From positions 238,315-302,314 of the forward strand of contig JAMWET010001215.1 of NCBI GenBank assembly GCA_024036415.1: a stretch of 64,000 nucleotides of DNA, in the 5' to 3' direction. The position numbers and the translations under genes were made by a program. Positions within the stretch are counted from its first letter, which is position 1. The number at the start of each line of letters is the position of its first letter. Shown piece by piece: positions 12,283 through 23,344 of the stretch. The notes below the pieces were generated by a model, which saw only the letters and a program-made list of their open reading frames with translations, made no database searches and was not told the DNA's origin. The DNA is from Prochilodus magdalenae (Eukaryota > Chordata > Actinopteri > Characiformes > Prochilodontidae).

Positions 12283-12500
12283 AGTCTGTGGGCTGGAGGT
12301 TAGGGACCCAGCCTTGTGACCGGAAGGTCGCCGGGTCAATTCCCTGAACTGATAGTAGCGACTGAGGTGCCCTTGAGCAAGGCACATAACTGCTCCCCCA
12401 ACTGCTAGCCGGACACTGTGGATAGGTCTGCCTACTACTACTACAAGCATGCTCTCTGCCCCCTAGTCTGTGTGTTCACTAGCGTGTGTGTGGCAAGTAT
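12283..12500 (+). mobile_element. tRNA-derived SINE, family S1 copy
   Basis: It has the head 'gggctggaggttaggg' (A-box position), then 'ttgtgaccggaaggtcgccg' and a B-box-like 'gggtcaattcc', followed by the body 'gcccttgagcaaggcac' and the tail 'tgccccctagtctgtgtgtt'. The order matches 16385-16663 and, in reverse, 38118-38395 and 53335-53625. This copy is degraded, and its 3' tail is cut short. Confidence 0.8.
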
Positions 12501-12849
12501 ATATTGTCAGGTAAGTGAGTACCTGGATTTCTGCATTGACTATTAACAATCAATCTGTGATCTGATTGTCATCTAAGTCACAATTATAGACAACCTATAA
12601 CTATACCAATAACAGGCTAACAGCTGTACCTTTAATGTCTCTTACTGAACACGCTGAGTAACATCCACAGTGCAGGCTAGATAAAGTCTGTGAACCTCTG
12701 TGTTAATGACTTCTCCAAGAGTGAACTGGCAAAGGTTGCTTCAAGACCTGCATGTACATCAGTCCATGCTTCTGCAAATGGAGAAACGTCAGGCCTGTTA
12801 TGGGAGTGAATGTCCTGGTGAGATTACTCCAAGAGAACCATAGTGAGAA

Positions 12850-12995
12850 AGAACCCAACATAAGATAAGATGCCTTTGTTGTCATTGCACAGTGTCCAAA
12901 GAAATTGAGCAGCAATCCAACGGCACTTATACAAAATATTTAAACATATGGGTAAAATATATAAAGTGCAAAATTGAGAGAGAGAGACAGAGGAA
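12850..12995 (-). mobile_element. LINE 3'-end remnant
   Basis: 'aagataagatgcctttgttg' followed by 'tcattgcacagtg' and 'gaaattgagcagcaatcc' is the typical reverse-orientation 3' tail of fish CR1/L2-type LINEs, with the short tail repeat at the left. No coding part survives here. Confidence 0.5.
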
Positions 12996-13018
12996 AAAAA
13001 TAAAATAAAAATAAAACA

Positions 13019-13150
13019 ATAATATATATATAATAATTGTTATATTATTACATTTTATTATGTTATTATATTTTTAGGCAATGTATATATATATACACAC
13101 ACACATTGCCTAAAATATAATAATATAACAATAAGTAATAATAAAATTAA
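13019..13150. repeat. AT-rich imperfect palindrome
   Basis: The left arm near 13050-13084 ('ttatatttttaggcaatgt') pairs with a right arm near 13102-13140 ('acattgcctaaaatataa') around a TATATA-CACACA loop. The arms are about 35-45 nt with few mismatches, so the strand could form a hairpin or cruciform. It may be a small AT-rich MITE. Confidence 0.75.
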
Positions 13151-13361
13151 TTAAGGATTGGTCTAAAATTCCCTCTCAAACGTTCTCTCTCTTCGAGAAA
13201 CCTCAGTGTAGTGTTGCTGGAGTTTTGCTTGTTGGAGCCTCTCCACATAAAAAAGGGTACAGGACCGTTAGTCTGGTGTTGTCTTTCTATGAAGCAAATA
13301 TTATTTTGTTAATGATCTAAAGAACCTTATACAAGCTTACTGATGGGCACACTACATAATG

Positions 13362-13394
13362 GGGAAATATATATATATGTACACACACACACAA

Positions 13395-13432
<38 letters not shown>
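13362..13432 (+). repeat. (AT)n-(AC)n-(AT)n microsatellite
   Basis: Direct reading: AT units, then an AC array with one AAAC interruption, then an AT array ending at 'atcatcgctg'. Confidence 0.95.
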
Positions 13433-13703
13433 CATCGCTGTCCAAAGAAAAATAAGTATCTCCAAAATGGCAAATTTACAGGAGAGGCCAAAAACTTCAT
13501 TTAACTTTAATGTAAGTCAATGGAACCAGACGTCTTTCCAAAATATTTTGGGCCATTTCTGTTGGTTCATTCATCATGAGATTCTGACACAGTGTAAACG
13601 GCAGCTGGTGTGTTCAAATGATGCATAAAAATAAAAATAGACAAAATTGGGGATACATGTTTTTCATTGGATAGCGATGATACATATATATATATATATA
13701 AAT

Positions 13704-13989
13704 ATCTGTGACCAAGACAGCAAGTCTTTGTGATGTATCAAGAGCCACGGTATCCAGGGCAATGTCAGCATACCACTAAGAAGGACCAACCTCCACCAGC
13801 ATCACGTAGTGACCTGGCCACTACTCTGATGAAGAATGGCTTAAACTCCCTCTGACCACTGTGCAGGACTTGTATATGTCATTCCCAAGACCAACAGATG
13901 CTGTATTGGCCCAAAAGGAGGCCCTACACCATACTAATAAATGATTGTGGTCTAAAACCAGGTGTTTCAGTTTCATTGTCCAACCCCTG
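13704..13989 (+). mobile_element. Tc1-like family A copy A2, 5' half missing
   Basis: It begins inside the family at 'ctgtgaccaagacagcaagt' and runs to the normal right end 'ccaacccctg' at 13989. It is flanked on the left by (TA)n (13683-13702) and on the right by (TA)n (13990-14005). The helix-turn-helix frame has lost its start and N-terminal half. Like the other copies it lacks the catalytic core. Confidence 0.85.
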
Positions 13990-14005
13990 TATATATATAT
14001 ATATA

Positions 14006-14658
14006 CTGTATAGTATATAATATTTGAAGTTAAATTATTAATTTTAAGAACATGGTAGATGTTTCTAAAATCTTGTATTTGTAGCCCACGCACGTCTACG
14101 GTATCTCCCCTCTTGAGACTTTTGGTCGATTCTGAGAAATTGACGTTTATGAAGTCATTTTACAACTTCTCCCTCCTCCAGTGGAGATGAGCTCTCTCCT
14201 GTGGCCCCCGATAACATTTAACAGCTGCCCTTATCTCCCCCTGCCACCACACTCACACGTGTGGCATGTTAATACGGCCTTATGAAAGATGGTTATCAGC
14301 GTAAGAGCGAGTGCTGATGGCGCTGCATTCAAAACATGCTGTGGACGCTGCGAGGCAACCAGCTGCACACATTTCCAGACAAAGTTTTTGGGGTCGTTTT
14401 CGATGTGTGCGTCCACAGCGAACCTAGAGCTAGGCCTTCATTTAGGGCCATGAACATCAAAACTCGGTCAGAACGAGGAAAAGACGACTGTACTGTGATG
14501 TTAATTTCTGCTGGAGGCTCTATGGGGATTGTTGTAGTAAATTAGCATTAAGAGAACAATGTTTGGGGCTTGAACTTTTTCGGGCCATTGTAGAGAGAAC
14601 ATAAAAACAATACAAGCATATAAAACTCATGTTGTTTTTTCTGAAACTTTAACATGTA
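14006..14658. other. No recognisable feature
   Basis: Non-repetitive sequence without a recognisable exon. Small open frames (14231-14416, 14336-14545) carry no domain. Confidence 0.4.
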
Positions 14659-15361
14659 CACTTATTATCAAAAGAATGGTTGCACCCAGAAGGAATCAAA
14701 CACGGTGGTGGGTTTAACACTGTGACATATGCAAATGATTTCACACTTAGTTTCACATACGACATAAGGACGGGCTTTATCGCTGTACCTGACTGACCCA
14801 ACTTTTACAACAGTGGACATCCACTGAAGCCCTCCATGAGTTATCCTACGTGGAGGCAGTCCCTTATAACAACTTGCCTTAACACCCCGTCAACATTGCA
14901 ATGGTGCTGTGCCAGACTGTCATGGAGTAACCTCAGTGACAAGTCACTCTTTTGTCTTGATAGTAGTGACCACCGAATCCGTGTGTGGAGGCACCGTGGT
15001 CAGCATCAAGCTGAACGGTTTGTTGTCACAGTCCAGAAGGTCTGGTGTCACTCCACCTTCACCTCTACCACAAAATCTGCAGGAGCTGTGTGAGGATATT
15101 CAAGCTGCATGGGATGGATTATCACAGGACGCCATTAGGAACCTCTACAGCTCCATCTGAAATGTCTGGCGTACTGAGTTAGCAAATATGGCGGCCTAAC
15201 ACCATACTGAGAGACAGACTTCTGTATGTGTAGCTCAATAAATGTTCCCCATATCAGTCTAAATGTATCATCATGTATTGTTCCTGGTGACCTTTATCTT
15301 CCTTCCCACTAGCATTGCATTCCCTTCCTTCTGGGTGCGGCTATTCCTTTGATGATGAGTG
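14659..15361 (+). mobile_element. Tc1-like short element, family C copy C2, both ends present
   Basis: 703 bp between TA dinucleotides (14657-14658 and 15362-15363). The left end reads CACTTATTATCAAAAGAATG and the right end is the inverted CTATTCCTTTGATGATGAGTG, giving terminal inverted repeats that extend into 'gcacccagaagga'/'tccttctgggtgc'. It is the best bounded family C copy in the window and defines the family length. The interior is an internally deleted transposase. Confidence 0.9.
14836..15160 (+). pseudogene. Tc1-like transposase remnant (copy C2)
   Basis: In different frames one reads QWCCARLSWSNLSDKSLFCL, the first-Asp region with 'FSDES' altered, then RIRVWRHRGQHQAERFVV. This joins directly to LQELCEDIQAAWDGLSQDAI. 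The second and third catalytic residues are deleted at the family junction and the frames are shifted. Non-functional. Confidence 0.8.
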
Positions 15362-16384
15362 TACTTGATCTAGCATGTCCTAGCATGGAGTTTCTGATGC
15401 TAACAGCTAATCTCCCAATTCAATATTAACATACACTGATGAATTTGTAATCCCAAAATCTTAGTTATGCTGTTCCTGACACTGTATGGCTGTCTATAAC
15501 CAACTACTAAGCAGCTACATAACGTAGAAATGAGGGTATTTGGCAATGAAATAACTGAATGCTAAGAAGCTTACTTGCTAGTTTGTTCCACTACTTGCAC
15601 ATTAGCTTAGCAGCACCATTTAAAGAAGCATGTCTCGTCTGATTAGCTACATGTCTTTTAAGGTGGAGAACTGTGTACACTTGGTGTTTCACCACTTGTC
15701 AATGTGAAATGTTCTGGTTGATGTAACAGGCTACCCACTACCCCAGAAGAGAACGGATACAGGAGCACTTAAAGCTAACCATGCTCCTCAACTATCCCTG
15801 CAGAAGCCGGCTATGTTCCTGTCAGCCTTCTTCATATTTGTCGTCCTTTCCGCATGTTTAATGGAGTGCAGACGCAGCGTGTTTCTGGCACAGGCACAGC
15901 TCTGAGTTTATAGCCATTTACCTTGTGGCCGTGTCTATCAGGAACGCAGCCAATGGGCCGTGAAACACAGGTCACACGGTCGCATTCGCAGCCTTTTACA
16001 GCACAGCTGGTGGTTTCTGACCGCAGACTCGGGTCACTACGCCTTTTCGGCTCAGAAAAGCTGAATAGCTTCGGATCAAACTGCTCTCGCCACAAGCATT
16101 TGGACTTAGCGAATCCGCATGAACAGCTAAAAATGATAACCCCCTCTAGACCTTTCGGGATGCCCCTTCTATACCATCTTTCTAATCGCTAGTGAAGAAC
16201 TCAGGTCATTAGTATATATGTTTTCACTTGTCCTTGAATATACTACCAATACAGTGCTCATATGTTCACTTTGTCTTATGTTGTGGTCTGTGTGTTTCTG
16301 GTAAAGTGTCCTTGGGCATGTAAGAGGCTGTATATACTGTGGACAGGACGGCATGTGTTCATAAAAGCAGTCTCTCTTTATAAG
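15362..16384. other. No recognisable feature
   Basis: About 1 kb of unique-looking sequence. Overlapping open frames of about 88 codons on both strands at 15832-16192 have no recognisable domain or splice structure. Confidence 0.4.
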
Positions 16385-16663
16385 AATGGGCAGTCATGGG
16401 CTGGAGGTTAGGGAACCAACCTTGTGACCGGAGGGTCGCCGGGTCGATTCCCTGAACTGACAGTAACGACTGGCGTGCCCTTGACCAAGGCACCTAACCC
16501 TCAACTGCTCCCCGGGCGCCGTGGATAGGGCTGCCCACAGCTCCGGGTTAGTGTACTCACTGCCCCCTAGTGTGTGTGTTTGTGGGTGTTTCAGTTCACG
16601 GGTTGGTTAAATGCAGAGACTAAATTTCCCCATTGTGGGATCAATAAAGGATTAGAATCTTGA
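16385..16663 (+). mobile_element. tRNA-derived SINE, family S1 copy (most complete)
   Basis: It runs from 'gggctggaggttagggaacc' (A-box region) through 'ggagggtcgccgggtcgatt' (B-box) and 'gcccttgaccaaggcac' to the tail 'cccattgtgggatcaataaa'. The RNA polymerase III promoter boxes and the tRNA-like head identify a SINE. The 'gggatcaataaagga' end looks like a tail shared with a partner LINE. Confidence 0.88.
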
Positions 16664-16999
16664 AAAAAAACTTATTTCCAGCAACTACCACCCAAGAATG
16701 TGGGACAGTGGGAGAGCAAACATTGCAGCTTATGCCACTGGTGGAGTTAACTGTAAGAGACTGAGGAGATGTAACAGTAGCTACAACGTCTAAATATGTA
16801 CATCAAAATAAATATGATTGGTGAACAGATGTAAAACAGGTTCTGTTCCGGTTTGGATCGCTAGTTTTGAACTGCTCAGTGCATTCCCAACAAAATTAGA
16901 CAATCTCAAACCGGAAAAGTTAGTTTCTAGCTGGAACCAAGCAGTAGTAGGTTCTTTAGCATGAACCATGACATTCATCCAAGTTGTTGTATTCAAGTT

Positions 17000-17240
17000 C
17001 AAGCAGTTTTTGTCATTTCAACCATATACAGTGGTGTACAGTACAGTGGTGTACTCTTTAGGTTTATGTGTAGACAGATTTAAAAGATGAGACTGTGTGT
17101 GTGCGTTCAGTCCAGTCACTGAATGTGTTCAATTATTCAGACCAGACTCTGGGTGTTAAGGAGTCTGATGGCTTGGGGAAAGAAGCTGTTGCACAGTCTG
17201 GATCTGAGGGCCCGGATGTATGAAGCTGTTGTTGAAGATA
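17000..17240 (-). pseudogene. LINE ORF2 C-terminal remnant plus 3' tail
   Basis: On the minus strand the stretch near 17155-17225 reads IRALRSRLCNSFFPQAIRLL, which matches the conserved C-terminal end of CR1/L2-type fish LINE ORF2 proteins (the 'NSFFPQAIRLLN' signature). The region to its left is the 3' untranslated part. The element is strongly 5' truncated, as is usual for target-primed insertion. A similar remnant lies at 48625-49045. Confidence 0.75.
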
Positions 17241-17748
17241 AAAAGTGAGACCCAGGCAACAATGGTGAGACCCAGTCTTCTAATCTCCAGTAGTAGATCC
17301 GTACTGGGTATAAACAAACATCTGGAATAACGGTGCAAATACAAACATCGGAGGTGACCTATACATCCCACCGTCTTGTTACTGCTGTTTACCACCACTG
17401 CGCAGCACCCACTGTTGATGTAGTATCCTTTGATGTTCCTTGGTCCAATAAAAGCTGATGCAAACACAAACTAGTACACTGGCTAGCACCAAGGTTTTAC
17501 GAAGCCTAAGCAGAACCAGTCCAGAAGCCAGGGTTCTTTTGGCCAACGGGCCTGTAAGTGGTACATTTATCTTGGACCACAAAGTGGAAGAGCTGATATC
17601 ATCTACAGGGTGGGCGCAGGGAGGCCTACAAAAGCAGGGGGCAAGGTGTCTCTGCAAGCTGGTCTGGAGTCTGGATGGCCTAAACGGTTGATTGGAGACA
17701 TGAGTGAAACTTTATGTGTGTCAATGTGATAAAGATATAGAGCTCAGG
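17241..17748. other. No recognisable feature
   Basis: Unique-looking sequence between a LINE remnant and a Tc1 half-element. Open frames at 17379-17691 on both strands carry no domain. Confidence 0.35.
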
Positions 17749-18130
17749 AAAAACTTAAGAGACCACTTCAGGCTGACCAGTTTCTCTAGTTGTACAGGTT
17801 CTGGGTTTGTGTTGGACCAAAATTCCTCAGTTCTGTTTTATTCTCTACACTACTGGAGACATGTCTCCCAAATTCCAGATCAGATATTGTATTAGATCTG
17901 TTTATTTAGAAAATCACTAATGACCTCCAGAAGCCTGTTTTGTGAACCACTCTCACCGTGCCGTCCACCAAGGTGATGGTGCCTGGCTATCAAAGGCAGG
18001 ACATGTAATGAGCACTGTGACATCAAATTTCCTTCTACAGAATGCTGGGAAATGGTTTAGGCAGACACAGGGATGTGTAATGAAGGGTTACCTTTGTAAC
18101 CAGACAACACCTGTAATCATTCACATGTCT
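17749..18130 (-). mobile_element. Tc1-like family F half-element
   Basis: The segment 'gagctcaggaaaaacttaag' ... 'agaccactt' ... 'aaaatcactaatgacctcca' is the reverse complement of 43690-43825. It begins next to a TA and carries the terminal repeat of that family. The other end is not visible, so this is a truncated copy. Confidence 0.65.
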
Positions 18131-18439
18131 CCCTGAGACATAAGACATAAACATTTCTATCTGGGTGAGTAAAAAATGAGTGAATTTCCAAGCACATTTA
18201 TTCTGATTGGGTACTTTGGGGGTCCCGGGTGAAACAGCATGTTAAACTTCACAGATGATCTTAGTATGGGACCATTTGAAGATGACCAAAAGCATGTAAA
18301 GATGATGTGACATTAAACCTGGTGTTAGTTACACCCAACCCCAGCACTGTTAGGGCGTGGGGGGGGTGGTGTCAGAAAGTCAATAGCAAAAGCTGAGCTA
18401 TAGTCTTACATAGCGGACCTACGGCAAAAGTCAAAATCA

Positions 18440-18800
18440 ACAAACTAGATATGACCAGGGCACCCAAACATTTGCATATGACTTGATATGATACGTTTCT
18501 GAATAAATGGCCATTCTAGACATGATGCCCGCTGCCAAGTATGGTTAAAAGGGGTATAAAGCCCCCAGCATAAGACTGCGGAGCTGAGGAAGTGAGTTCT
18601 CAGGAGTGATGGAGCCACATCCCATACCTTTGGGATAAGCTAGAGTGCTCCAGAACTGATCAGTACAAAACATCAGTACCTGAATGCAATCAAAACCCCA
18701 AAGCCATGTTTCAACATCTAGTGTAAACGCTTCCCAGAAGAGCAGAGACTGTTACTGCAGCAAAGGGGGACAAACTTCCCAATGCCATAGCACCGTCGCT
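18440..18800 (+). mobile_element. Degraded Tc1-derived repeat, family T
   Basis: 'atcagtacctgaatgcaatc', 'caacatctagtgtaaacgct' and 'tcccagaagagcagagactg' read in the opposite direction to the related copies at 24857-25265, 26382-26690 and 43085-43330 ('cctctgggaaggctttacac'). It is non-coding and probably a deletion derivative. Confidence 0.6.
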
Positions 18801-19655
18801 CTATTGAAATCTATAGTATTAGCAGAGCATAGTAAGACAGTTCTTGTCCTTCTTTCCCCACTCCTCCTCCTTTCCTCCAGCCACAGATGCTTGTGAAATC
18901 AACGCAGAGTCGCAGTCCATTCCTCGTCCAGGACCGCCTGAGTAGATCACTCTAATAAGCAGCGGGCAAATTTCGGCTATAAATCAAACGGCTGGCACCT
19001 CCGCCCCGCTTCCAGCAGTGCTGTACAGTAATGGAACACGGAGCCGAGATAAATTGTTATTACAGTACGTGAGTCAAGACCCAGCGAAGAAAAAAAAAAT
19101 CGATTCTATAATCAAAAGTGGAGCAGAAAAGGAAAGGGCAACATGAAAGTGTTCCTCGGCTGTTTCTTTCCCTCCCAAAGAAGCAAACAAATGAATAAAC
19201 AAACAAATAAATAAATAAATAAGGAGTCTATGTGGATTAAAGAGGTGCTGTCAGGTACACCATTTATGCTCATTACCATTACCGGTGTGGGTAACACCTC
19301 AGAAAAAAGGTGAGCTGCATGGTTTGCACTTTAGTTGTCCACAGCTCTGAGTCGGTCTCATTACCATTAGCAATTTTCTTTTCTTCGAGCTGAACAAATA
19401 AAATATGCAACCAAATAGCTCTGAATAAATAAATCTGCAGCCATGAATTTGGAAAGTGCTGACTGTACTTACTCCATTGTTTTTTGTGCTCCTGGTACAA
19501 AAAGAAGCATTAGCCTAGGTATCAAAATAGGAATTCCACCAATATTTCAGAATTCCTGCATAATGAAACCGTTGAGAAACAAAGTCTCTCATAGGGGTTT
19601 ATGTGAAATACTCTGTTCTAGAGAAAGCCAGTATGGTCTACAGTGGTGGTGAAAG
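18801..19655. other. Unique sequence with a small candidate conserved block
   Basis: 18885-19085 is even in composition with no repeat similarity; it contains 'ggctataaatcaaacggctg'. A short (AAAT)n run lies at 19205-19221. No coding exon is seen. Confidence 0.35.
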
Positions 19656-19659
19656 GAAC

Positions 19660-20395
19660 CAGATCTGTCTAAAGACTTCAATGCCTCTAAAACTGCACCT
19701 TCATGGTCATTTAGGACGGTGGCCACGCATGTGATGTAGGCAAGGATGGACCTGACTGACCCAACAGCCACAATGTGCCCTCCATGACTGAACGTCAGAA
19801 CAATGGAGGACCACATGATGCAGACCGTTACGAGGACTACGAGAACCTCACCAAAGACTGCAATGGTGTCGTGCCGGACTGTGATGGAGTGACTCCAAAA
19901 GTCAATGTGTCATCTTCAGTGACGAGTCCCACTTTTGTCTTGGTGGAGACGACCAACGAATTCGAGTTTCGAGGCATCGTGATCAGCACCAAGACAAACT
20001 GGTTGTTGTCACGCCTCACACGTCCAGAAGACCTGGTGTCACTCCACCTCCACCCCTACTGCAGAGTCTTCAGGACCCCATTACATTTACATTTATGGCA
20101 TTTAGCTGACGCTCTTATCCAGAGCGACTTACAGGGTTAATCATATTACAGGTAGGCCAATGTAGTGTTAGGAGTCTTGCCCAAGGACTCTTATTGGTGT
20201 AGCACAGCATAGTCACCTAGACTGGGTCTCGAACCCCAGTCTCCCATTAGGAACCTCTACAACTCCGTGGCGTTAGCAAACATGGCGGCCTGGTGCCATA
20301 CTGAGACACTACTTCTGTATGTGTAGCTTAATAAATATTGCCCATATGAGTCTGAATGTATCATCATTTATTGTTCCTGGTCACCTTTATCTTCT
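19660..20395 (+). mobile_element. Tc1-like family C copy C3, interrupted by a SINE
   Basis: It contains the family blocks 'aaagactgcaatggtgtcgt', 'catcttcagtgacgag' (FSDES region) and 'ggtgtcactccacctccacc', then, after a SINE (20081-20247), 'ttaggaacctctacaactcc' and 'atgtgtagcttaataaatat'. Terminal repeats are not recognisable, so both ends are eroded. The interval from 19857 to 20060 still shows the transposase region around the first Asp. Confidence 0.75.
20081..20247 (-). mobile_element. tRNA-derived SINE, family S2, nested in C3
   Basis: The reverse-strand signature 'catttagctgacgctcttat' followed by 'ggagtcttgcccaaggactc' and 'ctcgaaccccagtctccc' (B-box complement) matches the full copy at 48415-48630. 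It is truncated just past the B-box, so the A-box is missing. 'cccatta' at both borders (near 20078 and 20245) may be the target duplication. Confidence 0.8.
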
Positions 20396-20510
20396 GCCAC
20401 TGGAATCAAGGGATTCAACTATTTGACTCGTTTGATCCAAGGCAGTCTCAAAGCTGATAATAATATAGGGACTGAAGTTGATTGTATTCCCTGTCATATT
20501 GTTTCAACGT

Positions 20511-20579
20511 TTCCACTCCACCTTAAGTGAAGCATTGGCACCTGAGTGCAACTGCAGCGCTGTTTAAGGTGGAATGGAA
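20511..20579. mobile_element. Short hairpin element with 'ccacctta' inverted repeats
   Basis: The arms 'ccactccaccttaa' and 'ttaaggtggaatgg' flank about 38 bp that contain 'ggcacctgagtgcaactgc'. A second copy with perfect 14-bp arms lies at 27353-27420. The size and structure suggest a miniature inverted-repeat element. Confidence 0.6.
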
Positions 20580-21210
20580 TTTTCTATAGCTAAGAAGCTG
20601 GAAAAAGTTAGGAGAGCCAACTCCTTCGAAAAAACGACTCCTGATTTCACTAATTGCATGTGAAATGTTGACTAGGGTAGGGTTGAGTGCTCTCGGTGGA
20701 CTTGTGTATTAATTCTGCTCATGTTTTATCTATTAGATACAGTTCTGTATCTACCACTGGGTCCTGAATGAATCCGACTATTAGTCTACATTAGAATAAT
20801 ACCTAGCCTAGCCGTAACTGAATTACAGATAGCGTGCAGCGTTCATGCTGCGCCAGGTTTGTGTTTGAACGGTTCCTCTTTCATGCTGGGCTCCATTTCT
20901 GCTTGGTAATCATCAGTCTGAGCTGAATTTATTCAGTCTATGTTCAGTAAGCGGCCCCAGCATCCCATGGATAAAGCTATTGACTGATGCAAATATTAAG
21001 CTGCGGGAAAGTAAAAAAAAAAAAAAAAAAAGGATACATGGCCGAGGAATGTAATTGGCCATATGAAGCATATTAAGCTGTCTCTATCACTACTGCACTA
21101 CTACTCTAAAAGCTCCCTCACGGAAAGTTAGTCGATTATGTAACACTGCCTGATGTCTGAGACGTTGCTTTGCTATAGTGTTAGATAGAGATTTGCCTAA
21201 TCTTGTTTTA
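20580..21210. other. No recognisable feature
   Basis: Unique-looking, A/T-rich sequence with a poly(A) run at about 21013-21031. No exon is seen. Confidence 0.4.
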
Positions 21211-21584
21211 CACACTCATCACCACAAGAACAACTGCACCCAGAAGGAAATGTGGGATTGCAGTGCTGGTGGGAAGGAAGGTAAAGGTCACCAGGAACAA
21301 TAAATGGTGATACATATAGACTGATGATCCATATTTATTGAGCTACACATACAGAAGTCTGTCTCTCAGCTTGGCGTGGGCCGCCATGTTTGTTAATGCA
21401 ACATGCCAGAGTTGCTAAAGGAGTTCCTAATGGTCTCCATGCAGTAGGGGTGGAGGTTGAGTGACACCAGGCCCTCTGTACATGTGATGTGTGACAACAA
21501 GCCATATATATATATATGATAATATATACATGTATTGCCACATGTAATGTGGAAAATATTCTCACATATAAAACTATATATATT

Positions 21585-21673
<89 letters not shown>

Positions 21674-22003
21674 TATCATATATATATATATATATATATA
21701 TGCAAACACATATAGAGAAATACATATGATGTCTATTCCATATAAAATGAAATTAATTACAATATATAAGTAAATATATATTATACCACCATACATACAG
21801 TATATGAAAAGCGGCAATTCCTTATGTATTATACAATATATTGTAATATATTTATCACTATATAAATATATGCAACATATATGCACTTGTTTCCCATATA
21901 TGACATTGCATTATTTAATATATTGCACTATATTTTCCAATACATTGCCATATATTATCATTTCATAAGGCTGTTAGTGCAACTATTCTTTTGATGATGA
22001 GTG
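21211..22003 (-). mobile_element. Tc1-like family C copy C4 with an AT-rich core
   Basis: Both ends are recognisable: the left 'cacactcatcaccacaagaa' after TA (21209-21210) and the right 'ctattcttttgatgatgagtg' before TA (22004-22005). The left 290 bp are the family 3' half ('gagctacacatacagaagtc', 'gagttcctaatgg'). From 21504 the interior is replaced by about 450 bp of (AT)n and 'atatatgcaaacacatatag'-like sequence. The transposase middle is gone. Confidence 0.8.
21504..21702. repeat. (AT)n microsatellite, nearly self-complementary
   Basis: Long uninterrupted TA arrays at about 21589-21664 and 21679-21701, with 'tatattatcatatatat' on both sides. The open frames of Ile-Tyr repeats here are artefacts. 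Confidence 0.95.
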
Positions 22004-22795
22004 TATAAACCAAGAAGACACGTGTAGGTCCAATGTTGGTTCTGGTTAGTAAGTAAAGGGGTATAGATGTGCTGTACACATGGTGACCACTGGTTCCCTT
22101 TGTAATCAAATCAGAGTCTCTTCCAATCAGCTATTCCACATCAAACTACTGACACATAGAGATTCTGCAAAAACGTGACAACGTATGGCACAAACTGGAG
22201 ACGCTGCTGTATCAATGTATCAGCAGGGCAGAGGAAATATCCTGGCTACGAGTCACAAATGAATTTTTCATTCCTACATTTATTTATTTATCCATTCATC
22301 CATCCATCCATCCATCCATCCCAAGGTCCCACCAACAGCACAAAAATATAAATTATTCAGATGTGGTTCAGATCTCTTGCAGACGGTAAATCCTCCTTAT
22401 GCAGAAATGCTGGCCTGCCTCTAGTCATAACCTCTTGGACTAATTTAGGTGCACGCTTTGGCCTTCCTTTAATAAAATATGAAATCAGTCTCAAGGCTTT
22501 TCTAAGTAAACGGTACACAAAGTTTGTCAGCAGAATATCCGCTGCGTATTTTGGTTTTAAACTTCAGGTTGCAATGAATTAACTGGCATTTGCATTCCTA
22601 ACCTGCTGGCGGTTCTGCTCTTCTTCCTGAAATCCTGCCAGCACTGCGGCACTGTTTCTTAAAGGGTTTTCAGGTATCAAAAATGTCTGATGGTGGTAGG
22701 GCTCGGTTTGCATACACAGCATACAGGGTAGTGTAAATGCTTATATTTAACCTGAGAAGTGGAGAGTTATTACAGCTGTAATAAGAGAAATATGA
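22004..22795. other. Mostly unique sequence
   Basis: A short (CATC)n run lies at about 22295-22320. No coding exon or known element is recognised. Confidence 0.4.
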
Positions 22796-23250
22796 GTCCC
22801 TGTGACTGAAACACCTAATAGCATGTAATGCCTCCACGAGCACCAATAACCGCTGTGATTGGATTTAGCATTGACTGGTCAAGTTTCTGGATGTGGGCCA
22901 TGTCAATGTTCAGACACCCTTGGGTCAGATTTGGTGGATGCCTGACACAATTCTGAAGAGAATTCCCTGTAGACTGGGATTGTAGCCACTGCTGGTAGAC
23001 CCGTATGACCGTACGCTTCCATACACCTGCACATTCAGCTACTTCCTTCACACTATGGTCTTTGGCCACGCCCTAATGCATCATTAACATCTGCTTTTGA
23101 GCCACACATGGAACGAGACATTCACTGCACTGTAGCACCTCCTCTCAACCTATAAATCCTGTCACTCACCCCCCCAGATATTTATAGTCCCATCAACCCC
23201 ATGCAGCGCCATCTGCAGGAGCCTGAAGTTACTACCTTAAACACACAAGG
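22796..23250 (-). mobile_element. Tc1-like family B copy B2 (nearly full length)
   Basis: On the minus strand it runs from 'ttgtgtgtttaaggtagtaa' through the helix-turn-helix region to 'gaggcattacatgctattag' and 'gtgtttcagtcacaggga'. It is the best readable family B copy. The reading frame fuses the transposase N-terminus to its extreme C-terminus, so the catalytic domain is absent by deletion. Confidence 0.82.
22815..23069 (-). pseudogene. Helix-turn-helix to C-terminus fusion of Tc1 transposase (copy B2)
   Basis: The frame is open for 84 codons. Residues 3-30 (KDHSVKEVAECAGVWKRTVI) form a Tc1-type helix-turn-helix, followed by RVYQQWLQSQSTGNS. After a short linker it continues directly as HIQKLDQSMLNPITAVIGAR and GGITCY. 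That resembles the last 25 residues of Tc1 transposases, whose usual ending is of the form 'SMPRRV.AVI.ARGG.T.Y'. About 200 residues with the DDE/D core are missing. The first codon in frame is GTG, and the frame is closed upstream by a stop, so no proper ATG is available. The same fusion is seen in copy B3. Confidence 0.75.
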
Positions 23251-23344
23251 TAACTCATTTCTGTCTAGTAAGCTTATAATTAAGCTCCTTTCTACATACA
23301 ACTCAAATGTGAGCAAGTTATTTGAAAGAGATCAGAATAAATGA

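Noticed and set aside
15832..16192. Overlapping frames of 87-89 codons on both strands as a possible exon
   Set aside because: No recognisable domain and no convincing splice sites. Opposite-strand openness suggests chance.
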